27,137 bases of DNA from Candidatus Nanoanaerosalina archaeon (lineage in GTDB: Archaea; Nanohalarchaeota; Nanosalinia; Nanosalinales; Nanoanaerosalinaceae). Positions 7,773 to 15,207 of this stretch are shown one piece after another. The notes under the pieces were generated by a model. It did no database searches. It saw only the letters and a list, made by a program, of their open reading frames with translations, and was not told where the DNA came from. The stretch is from NCBI GenBank assembly GCA_022729285.1, contig JALDAI010000001.1, positions 1 through 27,137 on the forward strand, given 5' to 3'. The position numbers and the translations under genes were made by a program. Each line of letters starts with the position of its first letter. Positions within the stretch are counted from its first letter, which is position 1.

Positions 7773-7790
7773 ATCACATTCTCAGACAAA

Positions 7791-8669
7791 TTAAATGAAG
7801 AAGAGAACTATCAGATCCCCTACAAAAACGCTTAGAAGTATCGCGACAGGGAAAGAAGGAACAAACATGACACCTGACTTAACAGTCACCTCGTCCACAG
7901 CATCCCTGATCTTACTAACCTGGTCCTCAGTAACGCCAACAATCCTATCAGCATCCAAAACTTCATCCTCTAGTTCAACAGGTTTAGCAAGAACATCTCC
8001 CTCCTCCAGATCATCAACAGATATCCTAGAAGTCATACCATACTTCTCAACATTTTTCAAAAACCTGTAAACAGCTAAGAAACCTAGCAAAATAGGTAAA
8101 GTACCTAAAAAGTACCTAGTACTAGTTCCGATACCCGAAAAACCAACAGTTACAATAGTTGAAACAGTTAACAAAACAACGTAAAAAGCGGATATAAGAA
8201 CCATTCTTTTCCAGTAACCCTTGATATCGTTGAAAAACTCCTCCATAACTTTTTTAGATCCTAAACCTTTGTACAGTGCAAAAAACATCGTGTAAACTGC
8301 TCCAACGATAAAAATATTTATCAAAAGAGTGAAACCAAAAGGCCAAGGCGCAGAAAAAGCAGGTTGGAATCCTTGAGGAACGGTTGGAAGCGCGAAACCT
8401 ACAGCACCCATAACAAAAGCGTCAGCACCTCCCCAAATACCTGTAAGGAAGAAAATCCATCCTAAACCGAAGAAAAGCGAGCCCACCACTAGAGAAGAAA
8501 CAATGTAGGTTAGTTCACCGGTCGTAATAGTTAAGATTAGGTGTACCAAAATCCCTGAGCCAGCAGTTAACAGAGAAATTATATCAGGAACCTCAGTAGT
8601 TCTTAGATCCCAGACAGCAGCTATACCGCTGCCGACGAGAGCGATCGCAAAAACGATAATACCCAACAT
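7791..8669 (-). CDS. pibD: Prepilin/preflagellin peptidase, A24 family (PibD/FlaK type)
   Basis: Membrane aspartyl protease that removes the short basic leaders of archaeal prepilins and prearchaellins on the cytoplasmic side. The two catalytic aspartates fit the family pattern: Asp21 in WDLRTTEVPD, and Asp83 in GGADAFVMGA, the place of the GxGD motif. Six or more hydrophobic segments are visible. After residue about 215 comes a soluble part starting ISVDDLEEGDVLAKP, typical of archaeal A24 C-terminal extensions, and the protein ends in another hydrophobic stretch. It is the only such peptidase here and probably serves the roughly ten prepilin-like proteins of the window. ATG (8667-8669) has a TATA-like element about 28 nt upstream, suggesting a leaderless transcript. 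Confidence 0.93.
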   Translation of the reverse strand: MLGIIVFAIALVGSGIAAVWDLRTTEVPDIISLLTAGSGILVHLILTITTGELTYIVSSLVVGSLFFGLGWIFFLTGIWGGADAFVMGAVGFALPTVPQGFQPAFSAPWPFGFTLLINIFIVGAVYTMFFALYKGLGSKKVMEEFFNDIKGYWKRMVLISAFYVVLLTVSTIVTVGFSGIGTSTRYFLGTLPILLGFLAVYRFLKNVEKYGMTSRISVDDLEEGDVLAKPVELEDEVLDADRIVGVTEDQVSKIRDAVDEVTVKSGVMFVPSFPVAILLSVFVGDLIVLFFI

Positions 8670-8693
8670 ATAATTTAGGAAGTGTACTCAACA

Positions 8694-8704
8694 AATAAAT
8701 AACT
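8694..8704 (-). promoter_or_regulatory. TATA-like element of the prepilin peptidase gene
   Basis: AGTTATTTATT on the minus strand, centred about 28 nt before the ATG at 8669. No Shine-Dalgarno sequence lies before the start, consistent with leaderless transcription. Confidence 0.45.
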
Positions 8705-8836
8705 TAGAGGTAGCCAAAAAAGAAACGACAAAAACATTTGGTTGCATCTGTCAGAAAAAAAAGTAACATTTAAACCGTAGAAGTAAGAAAGTTGTAGATA
8801 GGAGTAAAAACATTTCAAATACTGGTAGACAAAAAG

Positions 8837-9553
8837 ATGACCGGAAAACAAAAAGTTGAAACAGACATAGACAGACTCTTGAAATTCTTAGTAGAGAACG
8901 GTGAGACAAGCACCAAAGAAGTCGAAGAAAAGTTAGAAGTTAGCTCAGACCTCTTAGAACTATGGGTTAGAGCACTTGAAAAATCAGGGTTTATTGAGAA
9001 AAAGTTTACAACCTTGAAAGGAACTGTTTTAGCTCCGAAAAAAGAAGATATTAAAGAAAGTCGTAAAGACACCGACAAAACCAGTAAACAGGAAAAACAG
9101 TTAAAAGAACTTGAAAAAGCTAGAAAGCATCTTCTAGAACTTGAAAAAGTTTTTGAACAAGAAGAAAATCTTTTAAGCCACTTAGAAGAGCTTAACGATG
9201 AGATTACAAAGGACCGAGAACTGATAGAAGAACAGATAAAAGACGTTGAAGTAAAGCCAGAAATCGAAGAAATCCTGGAAAAAGCCGATGAAAAAGCCGG
9301 AAAAAACACCGAGATAGAAGAGCAAGCCGAAAAAGTCCATAAGAGAAAAGAAATAATTTTGAAGTATATAGATTCAGTGGACAAAGTCAGAGAAAACATG
9401 AAAAAGAAGCTCAGCTCAGAAACCTGTTGTAACATCTGTGGAAAAGATTTTGAAACAGTTACCGGGATGAAAATCCATAGGACCAAAGTCCATGGAAAAG
9501 ATAAAGGTAAAGAGGAAAAAGAAGACAGTTCCGAGGAAAAAACCGATGATTAA
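8837..9553 (+). CDS. Winged-helix / coiled-coil / C2H2 zinc-finger protein
   Basis: A three-part protein of 238 residues. Residues about 8-65 (DIDRLLKFLVENGETSTKEV...) look like a winged helix-turn-helix, with the ETSTKEVEEKLEVS recognition-type helix pair. Residues about 70-190 are a long, highly charged coiled coil. A single C2H2 zinc finger follows, C-x2-C-x12-H-x4-H in CNICGKDFETVTGMKIHRTKVH (about 197-218), then a charged tail. ATG 8837 has GGTAG 8 nt upstream. It lies 36 nt upstream of the ATG of the pilus ATPase gene and is surely co-transcribed. A DNA-binding regulator of the pilus genes is the simplest reading; a structural scaffold is also possible because of the long coiled coil. 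The domain combination is not one I recognise as a named family. Confidence 0.75.
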   Translation: MTGKQKVETDIDRLLKFLVENGETSTKEVEEKLEVSSDLLELWVRALEKSGFIEKKFTTLKGTVLAPKKEDIKESRKDTDKTSKQEKQLKELEKARKHLLELEKVFEQEENLLSHLEELNDEITKDRELIEEQIKDVEVKPEIEEILEKADEKAGKNTEIEEQAEKVHKRKEIILKYIDSVDKVRENMKKKLSSETCCNICGKDFETVTGMKIHRTKVHGKDKGKEEKEDSSEEKTDD

Positions 9554-9589
9554 AGTCTAAAAATTTTTTAGTAGAAAAGCGTGGAAAAT

Positions 9590-11092
9590 ATGGAACAAGA
9601 ATACAAGATTGAGGCCGACGGAGTTCCTGTAACAATAAAAGTTACAGACGAAACAGAAGACTACGTACCAAGATATTTTATAGAAAAACCAGAGCTAGAA
9701 GAACCTACAAAAGCATACCTTACAGAAGTAAAAGAAAAATTGATTACCGAAGTTACACTTACAGAAGAAGAGTACATTTCCACATCAAAGATAGAAGAAG
9801 TTAAAGAAAAGTTTACAGACAGCGCAGAACAAATAATTGAAGCCACACTACCCTCTATCAAAGAAGAAGAAAAACAGATACTTGTAGGAAACCTTATACA
9901 TGAACTGTTAGGGATCGGAGACTTAGAGATACTTTTAGCAGACGAAAACCTTGAAGAAATCGTTATAAACAGTGCAGAAGAGCCTGCCTGGACATACCAT
10001 AAAAAGCATGGCTGGGTTAAAACCGATCTAAAAATCGGAGACGAAGACGAGATTAAGAACTACGCATCGATAATAGGTAGAAGAGTTGGAAAACAGATAT
10101 CAAACCTTAACCCTCTTTTAGACGCGCACCTACCATCTGGAGATAGAACAAACGCAACTATAACACCTATATCTACCCAAGGAAATACTATAACCATCCG
10201 AAAATTCGCAAGAGATCCTTGGACAATAACAGATTTTATTAAAAACGGAACAGTTAACACAGAAATATCCGCACTACTATGGCTAGCTATCCAGTACGAA
10301 ATGAACATTCTTGTTTCAGGAGGTACAGGTTCAGGTAAAACATCTTTACTAGGAGTCCTACTGCCTTTTATCCCTCCAAACCAGAGAATAGTTTCTATAG
10401 AGGATACAAGAGAAGTTTCATTACCAGAGTTCCTTCACTGGGTACCGCTTACCACAAGAGAACCTAACCCTGAAGGAAAAGGAGGAGTATCAATGCTTGA
10501 CCTACTGGTCAACTCCTTGAGGATGAGACCGGACAGGATTATTGTAGGAGAGATACGTACAGAAAAACAGGCAGAAGTTCTTTTCGAAGCAATGCATACA
10601 GGCCACTCAGTTTACTCAACACTTCACGCAGACACAGCTATGCAGACTATCAGAAGGTTGAAAAACCCTCCTATAAACGTTCCGAAAACACTTATCGAAG
10701 CGATAGACCTCAACGTAGTCATGTTTCGAGATAGGAGAAGAAACCTTAGAAGAGCTATGCAGGTTGCAGAAGTTATGTCAGACCATATAGGAGAGAAAAC
10801 ACAGGTTAAACCAAATGTGTTATACAGCTGGAGCGCTAACAGAGACAAAATCGAGAAAAAACATGAAAGCCAGTCATTATACGAAAACCTTAGGCTTCAC
10901 GCAGGACTTGAAAAAGAAGAGATAGAAGAAAGCCTTAAGGACAGGAGAAAAATTTTGAACTGGATGGTTGAAAACGAGATAAACCAGGTTAATACTGTTG
11001 GAAAAGTTATAGCAGAGTTTTACCAGAACGAAGAAAGAGTTGTGGGAATGGTAGAAGACGATGTAGATCCTGAAGAGCTCTACTCACTTTAA
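9590..11092 (+). CDS. Type II/IV secretion ATPase, FlaI/TadA family, pilus cluster B
   Basis: Second assembly ATPase of the window, 500 residues from ATG 9590; a GTG three codons earlier (9581) is the alternative start. Counting from that GTG, Walker A GGTGSGKT is at about 247-254, SIEDTREV at 272-279, Walker B RIIVGE at 319-324 and the His box GHSVYSTLHA at 341-350. The N-terminal about 100 residues form the variable domain. It lacks the long disordered extension and acidic tail of the cluster A ATPase. It follows the zinc-finger protein, and its two platform partners lie downstream beyond a small inverted gene. It should form a membrane-associated hexamer that drives pilus assembly. Purine-rich GTGG upstream may serve as the ribosome binding site for the ATG. 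Confidence 0.93.
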   Translation: MEQEYKIEADGVPVTIKVTDETEDYVPRYFIEKPELEEPTKAYLTEVKEKLITEVTLTEEEYISTSKIEEVKEKFTDSAEQIIEATLPSIKEEEKQILVGNLIHELLGIGDLEILLADENLEEIVINSAEEPAWTYHKKHGWVKTDLKIGDEDEIKNYASIIGRRVGKQISNLNPLLDAHLPSGDRTNATITPISTQGNTITIRKFARDPWTITDFIKNGTVNTEISALLWLAIQYEMNILVSGGTGSGKTSLLGVLLPFIPPNQRIVSIEDTREVSLPEFLHWVPLTTREPNPEGKGGVSMLDLLVNSLRMRPDRIIVGEIRTEKQAEVLFEAMHTGHSVYSTLHADTAMQTIRRLKNPPINVPKTLIEAIDLNVVMFRDRRRNLRRAMQVAEVMSDHIGEKTQVKPNVLYSWSANRDKIEKKHESQSLYENLRLHAGLEKEEIEESLKDRRKILNWMVENEINQVNTVGKVIAEFYQNEERVVGMVEDDVDPEELYSL

Positions 11093-11101
11093 TCTTCTAA
11101 A

Positions 11102-11126
11102 CCAAGGATAGCTAGATTAACCTTGG
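11102..11126. terminator. Inverted repeat between convergent genes
   Basis: CCAAGG (11102-11107) and CCTTGG (11121-11126) can form a 6-bp stem with a 13-nt loop. It lies between the ATPase stop (11092) and the stop of the convergent small gene, where terminators for both strands would be expected. It is a weak hairpin and overlaps the end of the small gene. Confidence 0.3.
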
Positions 11127-11437
11127 AACTCTAGATGGATGTTGTGATCCCCTTCCTCAGAAACTAGCTGAGACAAAACTTCTTTAACACCTTCAGAAGC
11201 AAGACTGCTTCCTTTATGGTCCTCAATCTTGTTTACAACATACTTAACCAAGAAAACAACATCTTCCTTATCAATACCTAACTCATCGATAGTTCTGTGA
11301 ACGCTCTCCATCCTCCAGTGGTGTCTCATATCGTCCCTTATACCTTTCATAGTTTCAAGCTTCTCCTTTTCAATCTCCAACATCTTTCTCTCATACTCAG
11401 AGAGCTCAGACTCCTGGTCAAAACTTTGTTCATCCAT
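11117..11437 (-). CDS. Small acidic helical protein of unknown function inside the pilus cluster
   Basis: A protein of 106 residues without signal or membrane segments. Residues about 10-50 are predicted coiled coil (LSEYERKMLEIEKEKLET), and about 50-95 form a second helical part around IDKEDVVFLVKYVVNKIED. I do not recognise it. It runs against the flanking pilus ATPase and platform genes, an odd break in what would otherwise be one operon. The ATG at 11435-11437 has a TATA-like element on the minus strand near 11460-11468, which would make it leaderless and independently transcribed. Possible roles are a regulator or accessory factor of the pilus; nothing in the sequence decides this. Confidence 0.7.
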   Translation of the reverse strand: MDEQSFDQESELSEYERKMLEIEKEKLETMKGIRDDMRHHWRMESVHRTIDELGIDKEDVVFLVKYVVNKIEDHKGSSLASEGVKEVLSQLVSEEGDHNIHLEFQG

Positions 11438-11523
11438 ACAAGAAATGTTTGTATAAGTAAAATAAAACAGTTACCCATTTTAGAAGTAATCTTTTATGTC
11501 AAAACAGACAAAAGGTTAGATAG

Positions 11524-12429
11524 ATGTCAAGAGACGGGAGCGACGAAAAAACAGAACAGAAAGATAATGAAAGCAAAGCAGGCTTTAAAGAGAGATCAGT
11601 CAGTAAACTACTCCCCTTAGCAGAAAAAATCAAACACTTCTTCCCAAACCTGAAAAAAGAAATGTTACAGGCCGAAATAAAAGATAAAAGCGACACAGAG
11701 TTTTTAGCAGAACAGATTTTTTCAGCGCTAAGACTTGCACTGTACACATTAGTAGGATTATTTGCTGTAGGAATAATTTTCGAAGACCCACAGTTTTACA
11801 GATACGCAGCACTTTCATTCCCGGTAATACTTCTTTTCGGAACATTTACATTCGCTAAAAAACCGAAAGCACAGGTTAACAAAAGGATGAGAAAAATAGA
11901 GAAAGAACTTCCCTACGCCATGAGACATATTTTAGTCGAAGTTCAGTCAGGAATCCCTCTATACCAAGCAATGGTATCCGTTACAAAAGGCTACGGAGAA
12001 GTTTCCGAAGAGTTCCAGAAAATAGTTTCAGAGATCAATGCGGGAAAGGACGAAGTTAAAGCACTGGAAAACGCTGTACTACGGAACCCTTCCCAACAGT
12101 TTAGAAGAGGTATTTGGCAGATAATAAACGCTATAAGATCAGGTTCAGATATTTCAAATGCGCTTGAATCACTTGTTGACAGCCTTATAGAAAACCAGGT
12201 ATTAGAAGTTGAAGAGTATGGAGAAGAGCTAAACCCTTACACCTTGATGTACATGCTAGCAGCTATAATAACCCCTTCACTAGGAGTAACGTTTTTCATG
12301 ATGTTAACAACCTTTACAGGCGCAGAAGTAGGTAACAACGTTTTCTACATAGTTTTAGCAGGACTAGTCGTGTTCCAAGTATTTTTCATAAACCTTATAT
12401 CAACTAAAAGACCTCAGGTGAAAACATGA
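11524..12429 (+). CDS. Pilus platform protein 1, T2SSF (TadB/TadC/FlaJ) family
   Basis: A membrane platform subunit of 301 residues. About 70 charged residues are followed by two hydrophobic helices (about 70-115). A cytoplasmic T2SSF-type helical domain comes next (IEKELPYAMRHILVEVQSGIPLYQAM, about 123-150, and later FRRGIWQIINAIRSGSDISNAL), and two helices close the C-terminus (about 245-295). The ELPYAMRH and SGxPLYQA patterns are typical of the archaeal family. Its TGA overlaps the ATG of the next platform gene (ATGA, 12426-12429), so the two are translationally coupled and probably act as a pair, like bacterial TadB and TadC. ATG 11524 is preceded by AGGTTAG, and TTTTAT near 11492 is a possible TATA box about 30 nt upstream. 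Confidence 0.88.
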   Translation: MSRDGSDEKTEQKDNESKAGFKERSVSKLLPLAEKIKHFFPNLKKEMLQAEIKDKSDTEFLAEQIFSALRLALYTLVGLFAVGIIFEDPQFYRYAALSFPVILLFGTFTFAKKPKAQVNKRMRKIEKELPYAMRHILVEVQSGIPLYQAMVSVTKGYGEVSEEFQKIVSEINAGKDEVKALENAVLRNPSQQFRRGIWQIINAIRSGSDISNALESLVDSLIENQVLEVEEYGEELNPYTLMYMLAAIITPSLGVTFFMMLTTFTGAEVGNNVFYIVLAGLVVFQVFFINLISTKRPQVKT

Positions 12430-13394
12430 ACAACGGAAGAGTCGCCAAAACAGTTTACCACCTACTACCGGATAAGTATACAGACAAAGTAGAGAAAGAA
12501 GCAAAGTACGCCAGGATCAGTAATTATGAACAGACAACCTTTCAGATAATCTCTTTCTCAGCAATGCTTTCCGTACTGTTCATCACACTCTTCCTACAAA
12601 ACACCACCTATAGAATAGCCGCAGCAGCTATTTTAACACCTATAATCTTTGCTCTACCCTATGTAGTTGTAAGCCTTTACGCAAACAACAGAAAAAACGA
12701 AATAGAACAGACATTACCCGTTGCACTAAACCTTATCAGCTCAAACATGAAATCAGGCCTTACAGTCGACAAATCATTTCTTTTATCAGCAAGAGACGAG
12801 TTCGGACCTTTAGCAACAGATCTTAAAAACACAGCCATGGACATGTTTGGAGGAACACCTGTAAGCGAAGCACTTACAAATCTTGCAGAATCAACTAACT
12901 CAGAACTTTTTAAACAAACTCTTACACTGTTAAAAGACGGTATAGAAACAGGAGGAACCGTTTCACAACTTTTAGAAGCATCGGCTAAAGACGTTCAGAA
13001 ATCCTTGAGACTTAGGAAAGAAATAGCAGCCAACGTTAAGATGTACTCAATGTTTATCATAATCGCATCAGTGATAGGAGCACCGCTCCTTTTCAGCGTA
13101 TCCGTCCATCTAACAGAGGAAACAGCAAGCATGTGGGAAGACGATACAATAGACTTCGAAGACCTTCCAGCGACAAGAGGAGGGTTTACACCGGAGCAGC
13201 CATCCTTCCGACCAGAGTTTTTCGAAAACTTTGCATTAGCCGCCCTGATCATCTCAAACATTTCAGCATCCTTCCTGATATCTGTGATTAAAAAAGGACA
13301 CTTCAAAGACGGGATAAAGTATGCACCGGTCTACACTTTCTCAGCAGTAGGTATCTTCTACCTCACAAACTATGTGATAGGGCTTGTTCTGTAA
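12426..13394 (+). CDS. Pilus platform protein 2, T2SSF (TadC/FlaJ) family
   Basis: Second platform subunit, 322 residues. Two hydrophobic helices lie at about 38-85, then the T2SSF cytoplasmic domain with IEQTLPVALNLISSNMKSGL (about 97-116) and TLLKDGIETGGTVSQLLEAS. There is one helix at about 205-225 and two more at the end (about 275-320). It starts within the stop of platform protein 1. A heterodimeric platform of two T2SSF proteins served by one ATPase is the arrangement of bacterial Tad systems, whereas cluster A shows only one platform protein before the window edge. An extracytoplasmic acidic loop of about 40 residues (WEDDTIDFEDLPATRGGF...) between the last helices is a feature of this copy. 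Confidence 0.88.
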   Translation: MNNGRVAKTVYHLLPDKYTDKVEKEAKYARISNYEQTTFQIISFSAMLSVLFITLFLQNTTYRIAAAAILTPIIFALPYVVVSLYANNRKNEIEQTLPVALNLISSNMKSGLTVDKSFLLSARDEFGPLATDLKNTAMDMFGGTPVSEALTNLAESTNSELFKQTLTLLKDGIETGGTVSQLLEASAKDVQKSLRLRKEIAANVKMYSMFIIIASVIGAPLLFSVSVHLTEETASMWEDDTIDFEDLPATRGGFTPEQPSFRPEFFENFALAALIISNISASFLISVIKKGHFKDGIKYAPVYTFSAVGIFYLTNYVIGLVL

Positions 13395-13408
13395 AAAAAC
13401 TACAAAAC

Positions 13409-13440
13409 TTTTATACCATACTCCACCTAAAAGATTAATG
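13409..13440 (+). promoter_or_regulatory. TATA box and leaderless start of the class III pilin gene
   Basis: TTTTATACC (13409-13417) is centred about 25 nt before the ATG at 13438. The predicted transcription start therefore falls on the start codon. The same TTTTATACC element precedes the pilin at 19759. Confidence 0.6.
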
Positions 13441-13902
13441 ATACCGATGAAAACACAAAGAAAAGGACAATCAGCAATAGAGTACCTGAGCACATACGGA
13501 TGGGCTCTCTTAGCGATTGTAGTTGTAGGAGCAGTTCTTCTGCAGATGGGAGTTTTCGACCAGTGTAGTACTTCATCACCTATGTTTACAGGCCAGTCCT
13601 TCGACCTAGAAGACTGGGCTTTCGTAGGAGAAGATGAAATCACTATGCAGTTCGTTGCAATCGACAACGACGTTGAGATCACAGAAATAGAGCTTGACAT
13701 AGACGGAGAAGATTCCATTGTAGAAGACTTTTCAGAAGATCCTATTGAAGTACCAGTAGGAGAATCCGAGACAGCTACACTCACCCATGACCTAGCATCA
13801 GGAACCTGCGCATCAGGAAGTTTAGAAGTTACTTTCAACGCAGGAGAGATCGAGGGTCAGAGAGCTATTGGAGACGGTAGCCTAAGAGGAAGAGCTCCAT
13901 AA
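13438..13902 (+). CDS. Class III signal peptide pilin
   Basis: A prepilin of 154 residues. The leader MIPMKTQRKG is followed by QSAIEYLSTYGWALLAIVVV, an exact class III archaeal prepilin motif (QxSxEYL) with cleavage after G10. The mature domain is acidic, with two cysteines (DQCSTS and SGTCASG) that could be bridged. ATG 13438 was chosen because an in-phase TATA box lies about 25 nt upstream; a longer reading from 13384 would overlap the previous gene, and ATG 13447 is possible. Class III pilins of this type form filaments in methanogens. It closes pilus cluster B and is a likely substrate of its ATPase and platform pair. Confidence 0.85.
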   Translation: MIPMKTQRKGQSAIEYLSTYGWALLAIVVVGAVLLQMGVFDQCSTSSPMFTGQSFDLEDWAFVGEDEITMQFVAIDNDVEITEIELDIDGEDSIVEDFSEDPIEVPVGESETATLTHDLASGTCASGSLEVTFNAGEIEGQRAIGDGSLRGRAP

Positions 13903-13916
13903 GTTCTTCTACCCAT

Positions 13917-13931
13917 CTTTTTTATTTTTTT
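13917..13931 (+). terminator. T-rich terminator between convergent pilus operons
   Basis: CTTTTTTATTTTTTT directly follows the class III pilin gene. Archaeal RNA polymerase terminates at such T-runs. The opposing operon ends only about 15 nt away. Confidence 0.55.
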
Positions 13932-13944
13932 AGAAACTTACCGG

Positions 13945-15207
13945 TTAGTAAACTAATTCCTCAACACCCAAGTATTCTACGTACTCCTTATCTAAGAGAA
14001 ACCATGAAAAACCATCCATGTCAGAAACTCCTTTAATCCTTTCCAAAGAACCCACTTCATCAGTAAAGTACTTGTGACCGACAGCAGATCTTTCCCGGTA
14101 GCTGAAATCAGCAGGAAGCTGTCTTACATCAACAAAGTATCCAAAACCTTTAGAACCCTGTTTCTCAGGCTTACCCATTCTCTCCAAAAAACCAGGAGCG
14201 ATTGAAGACTCGAAAAAACAGCCATCCCTAACCTTTTCAAGCAAAAAAGTTTCATAGACAGATTCTTCAGATAAAACAGTTACAGAACCTTGTCTAAACT
14301 CTAGGTCGGAAAACTCCACGCCTCCAACATAAGCATCAAAGCTCGAACCCGAATTACAGACGTTTTCAGGGTCTTCCTCATCCTTAGATACCACACCAGC
14401 GTAGCCTTGTAAATACTCTAGGTCAGAACCGCATATATCCTCAACAAAAATTACAGACTCCTTCCTTTCAAAACTATTAGAAGAACCGTACTCAACAGGA
14501 AATCCGCTGACAAAGCTTCCGCCATCGTTGGTTTCAGAATCATTGTAGCGAAAAGTAGATCCTTCAAACTTTTCTCCAATAAAGCGTTCCTCGTCACAAC
14601 GGTCGATTATTTTACTAACCCTTCCATCAGTTTCCAATGCGGTCAAAGGATCCTCCAAACCTTCAGAACCTACAAAAACATCTTTAGAAACATTGGAGAA
14701 AGTGTAACCCGTATCTTCTCCTCTTATACCGACCTCCATAGAGTAACTTGTACCAAAAACCATGTCAAAACCTTTATCGACTACTTCTAAACTTTCAAAA
14801 CTATAATCAAAAATGTAGCCAGTGCCATCAGACTCATCCCTTATAGAGCTTTCCCAGTCAGAAAAAGTAGAATCCTCCATAACCGATCTCTCCTCACCTT
14901 CAAGAGTTCCGTTGTAAAAAACCTCCTCAAAGTTTTCCTCAAAAGTTTCAGAAGAGTAAGAACCGTTCAAAACATCCTGGTAAACAGCTAAAACAGTTCT
15001 AGAACCAGCAGACTCAACGCCTCGGACCATGTCGTCTTCAACACTTCTAGTAAAAGAAGTCAATCCCTCAACCTGTTCAACTAACAAGCCGTCATCAAAA
15101 GAAGAATGGCCAAAAGGAGCGATTAGACCAAGAAAAACAAGGTTTAAGATGAACAAAGCGAAAACAGTGTACATAAAACCCTTCCTACTGTTTTTTATTA
15201 AATTCAC
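13945..15207 (-). CDS. Large minor-pilin-like secreted protein
   Basis: A protein of about 420 residues, last gene of the region C operon. The leader NLIKNSRKG is followed by the hydrophobic helix FMYTVFALFILNLVFLGLI, a prepilin-like layout with a possible cut after RKG. The rest is an acidic extracytoplasmic domain with many aromatic residues and six or so cysteines. GTG at 15205-15207 was chosen as start because it overlaps the TGA of the upstream gene (GTGA) and follows GGAGG; a longer reading would begin at 15252 and overlap by 49 nt. The function is unknown. As partner of the vWA protein it may be a tip or adaptor subunit of the pilus. Confidence 0.75.
   Translation of the reverse strand: MNLIKNSRKGFMYTVFALFILNLVFLGLIAPFGHSSFDDGLLVEQVEGLTSFTRSVEDDMVRGVESAGSRTVLAVYQDVLNGSYSSETFEENFEEVFYNGTLEGEERSVMEDSTFSDWESSIRDESDGTGYIFDYSFESLEVVDKGFDMVFGTSYSMEVGIRGEDTGYTFSNVSKDVFVGSEGLEDPLTALETDGRVSKIIDRCDEERFIGEKFEGSTFRYNDSETNDGGSFVSGFPVEYGSSNSFERKESVIFVEDICGSDLEYLQGYAGVVSKDEEDPENVCNSGSSFDAYVGGVEFSDLEFRQGSVTVLSEESVYETFLLEKVRDGCFFESSIAPGFLERMGKPEKQGSKGFGYFVDVRQLPADFSYRERSAVGHKYFTDEVGSLERIKGVSDMDGFSWFLLDKEYVEYLGVEELVY

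Noticed and set aside
8815..9486. Minus-strand ORF of 223 codons rich in Ser and Phe
   Set aside because: Antisense of a coiled-coil region rich in Glu/Lys codons, which generates long Ser/Phe-rich open frames on the opposite strand. The plus-strand protein has a zinc finger and a ribosome binding site.
13384..13437. Longer reading of the class III pilin starting inside the platform gene
   Set aside because: A TATA box lies within this stretch and predicts a leaderless start at 13438, which also gives the standard class III leader length.
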